DNA of 29,741 nt, taken from positions 1-29,741 of the forward strand of contig SWBL01000476.1 in NCBI GenBank assembly GCA_024195585.1, written 5' to 3'. This DNA comes from Aureobasidium sp. EXF-3400 (Eukaryota > Ascomycota > Dothideomycetes > Dothideales > Saccotheciaceae). This document shows, in pieces, positions 8,849 through 18,558 of this stretch. The notes beneath the pieces were generated by a model that saw only the letters and a program-made list of their open reading frames with translations, was not told the origin of the DNA and did not search any database. Position 1 is the stretch's first letter. Each line of letters begins with the position of its first letter. The position numbers were made by a program, and so were the translations under genes.

Positions 8849-11239
8849 ATGCAATACGTGCGCTCCTTGTCCGGCTCCGTGTCCAAGACGTGGAACTCGA
8901 TCAACCCAGCCACCCTCAGCGGCGCAATCGACGTCATTGTCGTAGAGCAAGAAGATGGCTCTCTTGCTTGCTCGCCCTTCCACGTCCGTTTCGGCAAGTT
9001 CTCCCTGCTTAGGCCCTACGAGAAGAAGGTCGAGTTCAAAGTCAACGATGAGCGTCGTGACTTTCCCATGAAACTGGGAGAGGGAGGTGAGGCCTTCTTC
9101 GTCTTTGAGACTTCTTCCAGCGTGCCTGAAGCTCTGCAAACATCTCCCTTGGTTTCACCTGCTCAAAGTCCTGACTTCAAGTCGGCCGAATCAAGTGCTC
9201 TGGCTGAACCCGACTCTCTTGATCTAAACTCCCTGTCGGCCACCCTACCAGTTCCCCCCACATACAACCGGAGAGAGCACGCCAAATCCGTCGCCGCAAT
9301 CAACTTCAACCCTCTCCATCCTGGCGAAAGACGTGCACAGAGCGACAACGGCCAAGTCGAATCTCAAGACGATCATGCCGACCAGTCCCCCGCTAGCGAC
9401 TATCCTAAACCTCTTCCTGCCCACCTCCATCGCTCAGCCACCGACGATGCCGTTCCTGCTGCGAAAGCTGCCATAAACGCCTCGATCAAGGCAAGCGACC
9501 CTATAACCCAACCCCTACATTCCGAGTCTTCTCGCTCAAGAACAGAACGGTCTACGAGCCCTCCGCCCGTCTCTGGCGAAGAAGCCATGACAAGAGCTAT
9601 CAATCTCTCTAAAAAGCTATGGAGTTCAAACATTCCCTCCCAAGTCACCGACAAAGGTGACATCATGCTGGACATGACGGGTTACAAGAGCAGTGAAGAT
9701 GAAGGCTTGCGCGCAGAGGTTTTGGCCAGGAAGATTCTGTCAGAAGAGCTAGAAGGAAACTATGACATCGGCTCGCTGATCGGTGCAGATGAGAAGGGTA
9801 ACCTGTGGATCTACAGCAGTGAAGAAGCAAAGGAACAAGCCAACCGGAAAGTCACCCAGGGCCTGAATGTGCTCAATCCCGCTGGCTTTACCTCAACCGA
9901 CGCTCTGTCGGATCCGGGATACCACTCAGATGACTCTCGTAGCGAAACGAGCGCCACGTTCAACGGCTCGCATATTCGACGAGACTCTGACAGTGCCTTA
10001 GGTCTCTCATCCGGCCCCGCATCTCCCCAGGCTGTCGGCGATCCTAATCGCAACTACGCAAAGACGCTTCGCCTGAGTAGCGACCAACTCAAATCTTTGG
10101 ATCTAAAACCAGGGCCCAACACCATGAGCTTTAGCGTCAACCGTGCTACCTGTACTGCTTTCATCTATCGCTGGCGATGGGATGTGCCCATCGTCATCTC
10201 AGACATTGACGGCACCATCACCAAATCCGACGCTCTGGGCCACGTCCTTAACATGATTGGTCGTGACTGGACTCATCTTGGTGTAGCCAAGTTGTTCACA
10301 GAGATCTCAGCCAATGGCTATAACATTCTATATCTCACCTCGCGAGGAGTAGGCCAGGCAGATACGACGAGGAACTATCTGGCAAATGTAGTGCAAGACG
10401 GAGGATTTAGACTACCTAGGGGTCCGACAATCATGAGTCCTGATCGAACGATTGCCGCTTTGAGACGAGAAGTCTACCTTCGAAAGCCCGAAGTTTTCAA
10501 GATGGCTTGTCTGCGCGATATCATGGCCCTCTTTACTGGATCGGGAGGTAGCAACAATGCAGACAAAGCAGGCCCTACGACTTCGGCCGAGAGCAACAAT
10601 GGTATTGTCGGAAAATCAAGCGGAAAGGGTGGTTCTCCATTCTATGCAGGTTTTGGAAACCGTCTGACGGATGCGCTGTCATATCGCTCTGTTAACATTC
10701 CTAGCACAAGGATCTTCACCATCAACTCCAACGCAGAAGTCTCGCTAGATCTGCTATCATTGAACACATACAAGACTGGATATGTAAGTATGCGCGAGAT
10801 TGTGGATCACTATTTCCCACCTGTGGGACTACTGGTCAAAGGAGGCGGTGAAGAGTTCACCGACTTCAACTACTGGCGCGAGAAACCCCTCGAGCTTGCC
10901 GACTTTTCGGCTTCTGAGAGCGACGATGGTTCCGATGCGGGGTCAATACGTGGAGGTCTGCGAGGCAAGAACAGATCTCGGGCCAACACTCGGCGATTTA
11001 GCGAGGATGAGGGCGACATGGGCGATAGTTATATCTCGGAAGCTCGACGTAGTGTCGAAGACGATGACGAGGACAACGCCGCCATGTACCACTCTGTTCT
11101 CGAGTCTGTAGAAGGTGGAGATAGAGATGAAGATGACTATGACGAAGAGGACTATGAGGATGAGGATGACGACGAGTTGGATGAAGATGGTCCTCCTCCC
11201 CCTCGGTTAGCGTCTACATCAAGAGCTTCGACTGCATAA
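8849..11239 (+). CDS. PAH1: Lipin-type phosphatidate phosphatase
   Basis: One exon, 796 aa. It should dephosphorylate phosphatidic acid to diacylglycerol at the ER/nuclear envelope, feeding triacylglycerol and controlling phospholipid synthesis and nuclear membrane growth. The N-LIP domain (1-95) starts MQYVRSLSGSVSKTWNSINP and has the conserved SGAIDVIVV and FHVRFGKF. The C-LIP HAD phosphatase domain begins near residue 430: catalytic DxDGT is D452-I-D454-G-T456, followed by TKSDALGHVLNMIGRDWTH, LTSRGVGQADTTRNYL and PFYAGFGNRLTDALSY. A Gly/Ser/Asn-rich insertion of about 35 residues interrupts C-LIP before PFYAGFG. W676 in NYWREKPLEL matches the conserved C-terminal Trp of fungal Pah1. The tail is strongly acidic (EDDYDEEDYEDEDDDELDED), like the Pah1 segment that recruits Nem1-Spo7. 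The ATG at 8849 starts exactly at the N-LIP consensus; an upstream near-cognate extension was not used. Confidence 0.96.
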   Translation: MQYVRSLSGSVSKTWNSINPATLSGAIDVIVVEQEDGSLACSPFHVRFGKFSLLRPYEKKVEFKVNDERRDFPMKLGEGGEAFFVFETSSSVPEALQTSPLVSPAQSPDFKSAESSALAEPDSLDLNSLSATLPVPPTYNRREHAKSVAAINFNPLHPGERRAQSDNGQVESQDDHADQSPASDYPKPLPAHLHRSATDDAVPAAKAAINASIKASDPITQPLHSESSRSRTERSTSPPPVSGEEAMTRAINLSKKLWSSNIPSQVTDKGDIMLDMTGYKSSEDEGLRAEVLARKILSEELEGNYDIGSLIGADEKGNLWIYSSEEAKEQANRKVTQGLNVLNPAGFTSTDALSDPGYHSDDSRSETSATFNGSHIRRDSDSALGLSSGPASPQAVGDPNRNYAKTLRLSSDQLKSLDLKPGPNTMSFSVNRATCTAFIYRWRWDVPIVISDIDGTITKSDALGHVLNMIGRDWTHLGVAKLFTEISANGYNILYLTSRGVGQADTTRNYLANVVQDGGFRLPRGPTIMSPDRTIAALRREVYLRKPEVFKMACLRDIMALFTGSGGSNNADKAGPTTSAESNNGIVGKSSGKGGSPFYAGFGNRLTDALSYRSVNIPSTRIFTINSNAEVSLDLLSLNTYKTGYVSMREIVDHYFPPVGLLVKGGGEEFTDFNYWREKPLELADFSASESDDGSDAGSIRGGLRGKNRSRANTRRFSEDEGDMGDSYISEARRSVEDDDEDNAAMYHSVLESVEGGDRDEDDYDEEDYEDEDDDELDEDGPPPPRLASTSRASTA

Positions 11240-11653
11240 ATTGCATAGGAGGCTTTTAGCAACTACCTTCTTTTGTTTGTCTATCTATACAGACCTCTCT
11301 TTGACCCATTGTACAACAGTATTATCTAACATCTTTATAATAGAATGGCAAACCATCGCCTGCATCTTGTAAGATATTGGGAGCTAGAAATAAGAGATGG
11401 CAAGCGTGTGTATAAAGACAGAAGGTATCCAGCACCTTGTTTCGCCCGGTGCATGCTTTCGCCAAATGATCTGGGAGACAAAACCAGGCAGATAGGTCAG
11501 GGTTGCCCTTGACGTCGCGCTGGCGACCCTGAGCTTGATGATGGATCGTGGTTTCCCTCCTTTAATCCATGCTTGTTATCGATGAATACGGGACTGATTG
11601 GTCGGAGAAGGCTCTTGTATATCGCAAAGATGGTTACGTGTGAATTGGTAATC
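11240..11653. other. Intergenic: convergent 3' ends of lipin and peroxiredoxin
   Basis: Both flanking genes end here. AT-rich segments downstream of the lipin stop (about 11255-11345) are consistent with cleavage and polyadenylation. Nothing else is seen. Confidence 0.5.
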
Positions 11654-12316
11654 TTATGTGACAGACATGCGACGATTCCCACCAAACTTCCAAGACGATC
11701 CAGGAATTCTTTCCTCTGCCAACCAACCCAGAACCTGCTGGGCACTCTTGTCTGGCGGGAAGACAGGATAGAAGACTTTGACAATCTTGCCTTCCATCAT
11801 CACAAGAGTGATTCTCTTGGTAAGCTTCTTGCCTTCCCATTCAATAGTTGGCAAACCCAGTGCTTCCACAAACTCCAACTTTTCATCGCTGAGCAATTCG
11901 AAAGGCAAGTTCAATCTTGTCTTTACTTCTTGTTGGTAAGCTGTAGACTGAGTGCTCAGACCAAAGATCTTGTTTACACCTGCAGTCACGAGTTCTTTCT
12001 GCGTGTCTCTGAATGAACAGGCCTGGGGAGTGCAGCCACGAGCTCCTGGAATGGAGTTCCATGCGTCTGGAATGGTTTCGCCAGGAGCACCGGTGCGAGG
12101 GTAGCAAAAGATGATTACCAGACCCTGTAAGGAAGAGATGTTGATAGTAGAGTCATTGGTAGCTGGGAGAGAAAGAGGCGGCATAGTCATGCCTGCAAGG
12201 TGATGGCAAGCTCCATCGTCGGTGGGGATGGGTATGTCGGAGGGAAAGGTCGTGTCTCAAAGGTCAAGTCAGTCGCTTAGTACCAATGCAATCCCACAGC
12301 ATGACTCACGAGACAT
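11654..12316 (-). CDS. Peroxiredoxin of the bacterial BCP/PrxQ-like type
   Basis: Two exons on the minus strand: 12316-12310 (only 7 coding nt, ATGTCTC) and 12255-11654, giving 202 aa. The 54-nt intron 12256-12309 has GTGAGT, CTGAC and TTGAG. It adds MSHTTFPSDIPIPTDDGACHHLAG before the later in-frame ATG at 12190. That extension fits the family consensus (IPTDDGAxxHLxG), so I prefer it to the 178-aa version. The active site is YPRTGAPGE...IPGARGCTPQACSFRD: peroxidatic Cys is C77 and a likely resolving Cys is C82, as in BCP-type atypical 2-Cys enzymes. The C-terminal half (IFGLSTQSTAYQQEV, LPFELLSD, VFYPVFPP) fits the thioredoxin fold. It should reduce H2O2 or organic peroxides using thioredoxin. 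No targeting signal is evident, so it is probably cytosolic. Divergent from the Rieske/AIF reductase. Confidence 0.88.
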
Positions 12317-12662
12317 GATGGCTCTATCTGTTATCTCTTGTGCTTTCGTCAGCAGTATCAATGTAACTTGGCAAATAGCTGTTGTGTTTCTCGACCTTGA
12401 TGTTCAGAGCCGAGGTATAAGATCACAATCTGGTCATAGCTCCTGGTTCGTCGGCGGGTTGAGCCCTGTTTAGCGGGGCAGGAGCGTGATGACGAGCAGA
12501 TCGCAGCAAAGTGTCCAAGATCGAGAAGAGTGATGATGAAATGCAGCGAATCACCAGTGCCCACGGCAGAGATGACCGCTTCCGCTTGCTGTCTCAATAT
12601 CTACGCGTCCTCGTATTCCCTCTCTGAAACGTTTCTTCCTCTCCCACTTTCATATCCAGCCT
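12317..12662. promoter_or_regulatory. Shared divergent promoter, peroxiredoxin and Rieske/AIF reductase
   Basis: Only 346 nt separate the two start codons. The right end (about 12600-12660) is C/T-rich. I looked for Yap1-type TTACTAA and found no clean copy between the starts. A TACTAAGC lies just inside the peroxiredoxin intron, where it may be part of the branch region. Confidence 0.5.
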
Positions 12663-12785
12663 ATGCTTTCATTACGACCTTTCCTGACGACCGCATCTGC
12701 TCAGTTTCGTCAAATTCCTCGACCTTCGTCTCTTAGAATTTCAGTTGTAAACAACACAGCCTCTTTCTCTACCACATTACGCGCC
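12663..12785 (+). other. Predicted mitochondrial presequence with alternative start behind it
   Basis: Residues 1-41 hold five Arg and many Ser/Thr and no Asp or Glu. The upstream ATG context is CTATGC (weak), while the downstream ATG at 12786 has GCGCCATGG (strong). Leaky scanning would give a second form without the presequence. Confidence 0.55.
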
Positions 12786-14516
12786 ATGGCTACCGAATAC
12801 AAGCTCAAGGGGCTTACGAGCATTGACCTGAAGAACGGTCAGAAGCAGGAGGTTGAAGTCGACGGCATTGAGGGCGGAAAGATTCTGCTGGCCAAGGTCA
12901 AGGATGAGGTTCACGCCATGAGTGCCAACTGCACCCACTACGGTGCTCCTTTGGTTAAGGGTGTTCTTACTGGTGAGGGCAGAATCACCTGCCCGTGGCA
13001 CGGAGGTAAGCACAATCATCCGCTCTTGCTTACAGCTGCTTGCTTGCCATACCTCTACTGACACAACTTTGCAGCCTGTTTCAAGGTATCCACCGGTGAC
13101 GTTGAGGATGCTCCGGCTCTTGACCCCCTGGCCAAGTTCGAGGTCTTCGAGCGTGACGGTGCCGTCTACATCAAGGGCGAGGAGAAGACAATCAAGGCCA
13201 ACAGACGCCAGCTCGACCTCAAGTGCCGCAGCGTAAAAGAGCAGGATCATGTTGTCGTTATCGGAAGCGGCAGTGGCGCTCTCGGCGCCATCGAAGGCCT
13301 CCGTGGTGGTGGCTATGGGGGCAAGATCACCGTCGTCTCCCGCGAGAACACACAACCCCTCGACCGTACCAAGCTTTCCAAGGCTCTCATCACAGACCAG
13401 TCCAAGATTGTATGGCGCTCAATGGACTTCTACAAGGAGGCCTCGATCGACTTCACCTGGGGCAATGTTACAAAGGTCGATTTCAACAACCGCTCTGTTG
13501 AGACCGACGACGGCAAGAAGCTCAACTACACAAAGCTCATCATGGCTTCTGGTGGCACCCCCAAGTGGCTTCCCATGGACGGCCTGAAGGGAGATCTTGA
13601 GAACGTCTTTGTTCTTCGTGCACTTCCCCATGCCCAGAGCATCATGAAGGCTGCAGGTGAGGATGGTGGCAAGAAGATTGTCGTTATTGGTAGCTCCTTC
13701 ATTGGTATGGAGGTTGGCAACTGTCTCGCTGGCATGAAGCACGATGTTACCATCGTTGGTATGGAGGAAGAACCTATGATGACTGTTATGGGCAAGCAGC
13801 TTGGAAAGACCTTCAGAGGCCTGGTCGAGAAGAACGGTGCCAAGTTCAAGATGGGCGCAGAGGTCGAGGGTGCTAAGCCTTCCGAATCTAACTCCAAGAT
13901 GGTCGGCTCAGTACAGCTCAAGGATGGTACCAACCTACCTGCAGATCTCGTTATCGAGGGTGTCGGTGTCAGACCTTCGACCGACTACCTTCAGGACGTC
14001 AAGGAGATCCAGCTCAACAAGGACGGCTCAATCAATGTCAACGAGTCGTTCCAGGTTGAGGGACTCAAGGACGTTTTCGCCATTGGTGATATCGCCACTT
14101 ACCCCTACCACGGTCCTGGAGGTAACGGCAAGCCTGTTCGCATCGAGCATTGGGACGTTGCTCAGAACGCTGGTCGCTCGGTTGCTAGCACAATCAACAA
14201 CCCCTCAGCACCGCCCAAGCCTTTCATCCCTGTCTTCTGGTCTGCTCTCGGTGCTCAGCTCAGATACTGCGGCAACACACCCAATGGCTACGACGACGTC
14301 ATCATTCAAGGCGAGACAGACGCACAGAAAGGACCCAGCTTTGTCGCCTACTTCCACAAGGGAGAAGAGATTGTTGCAGTCGCAAGCATGATGAAGGATC
14401 CCTACATGACACAAAGCGCCGAGTTGATGAGACGCAAGAAGATGCCCAGCAAGAGCGAGATCCAGAAGGGCGTCGACATTCTTGAAATCTCCATCCCCTC
14501 AGAGATCAAGATTTAG
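12663..14516 (+). CDS. Rieske-domain AIF/AIFM3-type flavoprotein reductase
   Basis: Two exons: 12663-13005 and 13075-14516, giving 594 aa. The 69-nt intron 13006-13074 has GTAAGC, TACTGAC and GCAG, and splits the Ala codon of CPWHGACFKVSTG. The Rieske [2Fe-2S] domain spans about 45-150, with ligands C90-T-H92 and C110-P-W-H113. A pyridine-nucleotide-disulfide oxidoreductase fold follows: FAD site VVVIGSGSGALGAIEG, NAD(P)H site KIVVIGSSFIGMEVGN, and FAD-binding DVFAIGDIATYPY. The layout matches AIFM3 and AIF-like fungal oxidoreductases; it likely moves electrons from NAD(P)H through FAD to the cluster, but the acceptor is unknown. The first 41 residues are rich in R and S and lack acids, so they look like a mitochondrial presequence. 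A second in-frame ATG at 12786 (GCGCCATGG, strong context) starts MATEYKLKGL directly at the Rieske domain. Confidence 0.93.
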
Positions 14517-15159
14517 ATGAAGCCTTTCTGTCAAATATGGACAAGGCAAGAAAGACATGACACGATGAACCTAGCTATCGCGTGTAGAACGCGACATGTA
14601 ACGCCAAGATGCAATAAATAACCCTCTTCCTTACCCGATGTTAATAATGAAACGCGAAGAAATTTACTTTTTCTCATGATTTGACACTGCAGCAGTGACT
14701 CGAGTTCCAGAAGCTCGTGTAGGATTTGAGTAGGATTCAATAGTCGGTCCACTCGGAGGTGCTGCAAGATGAATAAGAGCATCTCAGCAACGGCATGGGA
14801 AAGTGGTGGCCGTTGTGGTTTTCTGGCTCGGCTCGGATGCTGTCGCAAACGGTGGGGCCCAAAGCAGAAGAGAAAGAGAGCACCAGGGTGGTTTGTACCT
14901 GACGCTAAAGCCGGCTTGGGCAGCATGATTGGGTGGCTGGGTAGGGCCGTGTGTACAAATGCAAGATGCCGCCTCCGCATCATCTCACATGGGTGAAGGC
15001 TTCTGTCGAGACATCAAAACAATGAAGACGCGCTCCGTCAGGAGCCTTCGACTTTTCCATATTCACGACGCCAGCGCATGCACGACGGTTTGCGCTCAAA
15101 TCTCATGACTGGGTGTTGCGGGCATATTAGCCTTGGACTCTCTTTGATTGCGCATCATC
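14517..15159. other. Intergenic: Rieske/AIF 3' end and coiled-coil gene promoter
   Basis: Both genes are on the plus strand. An open minus-strand frame of 150 codons at 14531-14983 has no recognisable motif and covers the AT-rich 3' UTR, so I do not call it. The right part should hold the promoter of the next gene. Confidence 0.5.
14613..14618 (+). terminator. Possible poly(A) signal of the Rieske/AIF gene
   Basis: AATAAA lies 97 nt after the stop codon, a usual distance for a fungal 3' UTR. Fungal signals are loose, so this may be chance. Confidence 0.35.
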
Positions 15160-17737
15160 ATGGACGACAACGGTCATCAGCGCCTTGACGATACATCTTG
15201 CGAGCACGACGATCCGACCGACTCTCTCCCTTGCATTCCAACCATGTGCTGCTGTGGGAACGACGACTGCGCATTCCAGCAGCAGAACAACGAGGCCTTT
15301 GCTTCATTGGACGAGAATCTACGCAAAGCCGGACGGCTGGGAAAGGTCAGTCTTGTGTGCGACGCGCCTGCTTTCAGGCAGTTCGCAATCTCCAGTTTGC
15401 TGTTTTTTGCTTGTTTGCCTTTCGAGCCTTCTGATCCCACGTTGCCTCGCCCTCACCCTACCATACGCTTCGCTTCCTTCGGGTCTTTGGCCGCCAAAAC
15501 CGTTTCCCCACTCAATCTCTTTTGCTATGGCAGTTCAAGCCATTCTACACCGTCCATCAATCCAAAATACACACATGTCCTGAGATATAACCAAGCCTGT
15601 CTCGGGTTCTTCCCTCCCTGCATGCCTGTTGTCTTGTTGTGTTTTGACATATTCCCAAACCCTATTGACGAACGTCATCTCGACCACCATGTCGCTGACC
15701 TGGTCGTTACAGGCTCTTCTCGTCCGCCATGAAGCCTATGTGGCCGAGGCCGAGGAGCAAAAGGCTCTGATGGATGCTGAGGTTACCCGTATGACCGAGG
15801 AAAAGAAGGAGCTCGAAGCGAACAACGCCACGCTGATCGAAGAGAACCGCAACCTGCTTGACCAACTCGAAGATCTCAACAATGCTACACTCGAGTCAGA
15901 TGCTCATACTCAGTCACTCACTGCCACTCTACAACAAACTCAGGCCGAACTACACCGATTGAACACACTTGCTGCTCGCACCGAGAGACTCGAACGAGAA
16001 GTCGAGGAGTATGAACAAGAGCAGGCCATCCTCCATGCAACCCTTGCCCACAAGACAGAGTCGGAGAAAGCTGCGACCTTACGATGGCAGGATGCAGAGA
16101 GAAAGCTGGCGATTATGGAGAGCGAGCTGGAGAGGATAGAGCGTGAGGCCAGAGAAGACAAGGAGAGACATGTCGAAATTGTTGGACGTATGGAAAGGCA
16201 ACGAGTGGTCGAGAAGGAACTTGAAACCACTCCTGGTCGACTCAATGGTGCTGCAGCTGCAAAGACGGCAAAGCATGGCAGCACTGTCGTCTCACACTTC
16301 GTCAAGGATATTCTCCAAGACAATGTCAACCTGCAAGCTGGAATCGCCGAGTTGCGTGAGATGCTCGACAACTCAAATGAGCAAGTCGAGATCCTGAGAG
16401 ATCAACTCGCCCAGTACACGCCTACAGACATGACTTCCGACCTGGAATCTCCCGCACCATCAGCACGCCCCAACTTGGAAAAGGAAATCAAGCGGGCTAG
16501 CATGCAACAAGAAGTTCATGTCCACCATCATTACCACGCTCCTGCCGAACACTCAAGGAAAGCAAGTCTGACCCTACGACGACCAAAGAAGAAGCGCAAC
16601 GTGATCGGTTCTGGTCTTTTCACACCGTCTGCGGGCTCGCGTACACCTCGTTCATCAATATCTGCAGCCAGCCCGTATACCCCCTCATCAACTGCCGCCA
16701 TCCTGTCACAAACGGCCGCAAGCATCCCACATCGAAACGTCAATCGTTGGTCCATGCAGTCTCACATGACCTCCAGCTCAATGCTCAGTTCGCCTCAATC
16801 CATTTACCCGGCATCTTCAATCTGGGACCGTGACGATTCGCTAATAGACTCGTCTCGACCGACTACACCTGACAGTGAAGCGCCAACCTCACCTTACTTT
16901 ATCCACCAGTCCAAAAGATCCTCCTCAGGGTCTTATTTTCGTGCCTTACCACAACCGGCCTTTCGTGATGGCGCTTCAGATCGCTTTGAGGATTATGATC
17001 AGTCACCCTACAACTTTTCTGCTGAAGGTCAAGGACGGCCTGATGATCAAGCAGTTACAGGAGGGCATGGTGCGATTCTTGAAGAAGACGAAGGGAATCA
17101 TATGGATTCTTCTGTGCCACCAACTGATGAGGGTGGTGCTCATTTGCCTGCTTTCATTGACGACACTGAGATCTCGGCTTATACCAGGCCAACAATCCTG
17201 GACGAGAACATTTACACGCGCCCTCGGCATCGCCGGGCTGCTTCGCATGAATCCTTAATATCCGTCTCTGGCATGGACATCCACACTCTCCAATCTCGTC
17301 CGTCACAGCTATTGACAGCACAGAGTTCGAGATCCTTCTCATCACAAGCCTCTGTCACAGCTACTCTCTCCTTGGCACATGCTGCTAGACCTGCATTGAT
17401 GTCACGAACATCAAGCAGTAGCCGTAGTATATTACAAGGGGTGGCGGCTGAACAGAAGGCTTCTAGTACACCGCCAAGAGGCCTTGGCCAAAGGGTAGGC
17501 GGATGGGTGTTTGGCAAGTGGGGTTCTACCCCTACGCCTACAGTCACCGTGTCTGCACCGATGGACCAAATCAAGGTTGACAAGAAGCGCTTGTCAACAA
17601 CAGCAACCAAGCTGAGACCACCAGGCATCAATCAGGCCGGACCCATCTTCGGATTCGGGCCAGAGCCACAACTTCCTCGCGAGCCGATTCTCAGGACCTT
17701 GAATGAAGAGGAGTTGTGGGAATGCTTGAACGAGTGA
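15160..17737 (+). CDS. Cys-motif coiled-coil protein of Pezizomycotina, function unknown
   Basis: Two exons: 15160-15345 (62 codons) and 15713-17737, giving 736 aa. The intron 15346-15712 is long (367 nt) with GTCAGT and TTACAG, phase 0. Exon 1 carries a compact Cys motif, M29-C30-C31-C32-G-N-D-D-C37, conserved in this family. The splice gives ENLRKAGRLGK-ALLVRHEAYVAEAE, the join I recall from homologues. A long acidic/basic coiled coil spans about 70-290, followed by VKDILQDNVNLQAGIAELREML and a histidine cluster (residues 331-337, HVHHHYH) that is also a family signature. The C-terminal 390 residues are Ser/Thr/Pro-rich and disordered (SRTPRSSISAASPYTPSS), ending LPREPILRTLNEEELWECLNE. A scaffold or cytoskeletal role is plausible from the coiled coil, but that is inference. 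A second in-frame ATG at 15689 may start a shorter form. Confidence 0.8.
15346..15712 (+). other. Long first intron with a possible internal promoter and start codon
   Basis: At 367 nt this is the longest intron in the window. Its 3' half is C/T-rich like fungal leaders, and an ATG at 15689 in a CCACCATGT context reads MSLTWSLQ straight into exon 2 in frame. No stop lies between that ATG and the exon. Confidence 0.5.
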
Positions 17738-18105
17738 TCTTGGCTGCCACGTTCCAAGTCTTTAATCACTTCTTCCCTGACAGCTGTACCCACATGCCTG
17801 TCCCACTATTTTACCTCTAATCCTCCATTCTCCTTTGTACAGCGGACCTTCACCAGGGTGGATACTTTTTTCATGTTGTTTCATCGATACCCCATTACGT
17901 TCTAACATCTAAACCTTAAGTTCCTTCCATTTACTCTGGAAATATAGGCTCTAATGATATAGCCTCAATATAATTTGCATATGCTCGTTCGCTTCTATGC
18001 TGCTTCGACTCCGCACTTTTACTCGATTCGAATTTTGCCTAAGTGACTTTGTCGAGCTTGCTCGCACGAAATGCTTGGTGTCGCTTGTTATTCATGCTTC
18101 ACGAT

Positions 18106-18111
18106 GGCTAG
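18106..18111 (+). promoter_or_regulatory. Candidate XlnR/Xyr1 site (GGCTAG)
   Basis: This matches the GGCTAR core used by xylanase activators of the XlnR/Xyr1 family, 642 nt upstream of the xylanase ATG. GGCTA cores followed by T also occur near 17960 (minus) and 18514 (plus). A six-base match is weak evidence by itself. Confidence 0.3.
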
Positions 18112-18409
18112 TATAGCGCTCGTTTCAGGATCATGAACAAAAGTTTACTCTAGATGCTCCAGGTGTTCGATTGATGGCGCGAGTTATTACGGGAGATGTG
18201 CGGCATCCGCTGCAATAGCGACATGTCGCCCGAGTTCGGGCGAGATCTTAATATGCTTAAGGACGAGCATCCGGAGCGAGAACCCACAGAAAGGCCAGGG
18301 TGACCACCATCGAGGCTCAAGTTGGACGTCTCATCTCGTAAAAGCACGAACCACTCGCTTCGTTAACCATCTTTTCTGTCAACCTCAAACACCTGAACCA
18401 CAGCCAAGC

Positions 18410-18440
18410 CATCGCTTCTCGCAACGAAACATCGCTTGTC
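18410..18440 (+). repeat. Direct repeat CATCGCTTSTC, xylanase promoter
   Basis: CATCGCTTCTC at 18410-18420 recurs as CATCGCTTGTC at 18430-18440, 10 of 11 identical and 20 bp apart. Confidence 0.55.
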
Positions 18441-18485
18441 CAATAAAGGAACTCATCAAGGGCATACTCTCAATAAGTGAACTCA
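18441..18485 (+). repeat. Direct repeat CAATAANNGAACTCA, xylanase promoter
   Basis: Two 15-nt copies, 18441-18455 and 18471-18485, match at 13 positions and are exactly 30 bp apart, close to three helical turns. The first copy overlaps a CCAAT box (18440-18444), the target of the HAP complex. The pair ends about 66 bp upstream of the TATA box. Confidence 0.55.
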
Positions 18486-18551
18486 AGCGATCATGGGATA
18501 TAGCAGGCGAGGCTATGGTTCCAGAAGGTGAGCTTAGATGCAAGAGTTGGA

Positions 18552-18558
18552 TATATAA
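18552..18558 (+). promoter_or_regulatory. TATA box of the xylanase gene
   Basis: TATATAA lies 195 nt before the ATG, implying a 5' UTR of about 150-170 nt. The leader is C/T-rich, ending TTCCTCAAGATG. Confidence 0.65.

Noticed and set aside
12777..13355. 192-codon minus-strand frame over the Rieske/AIF gene
   Set aside because: It spans both exons and the intron of a well-supported gene and has no recognisable domain.
14531..14983. 150-codon minus-strand frame in the intergenic region after the Rieske/AIF gene
   Set aside because: It covers the likely 3' UTR and poly(A) signal and has no motif, codon bias or promoter-like sequence upstream.
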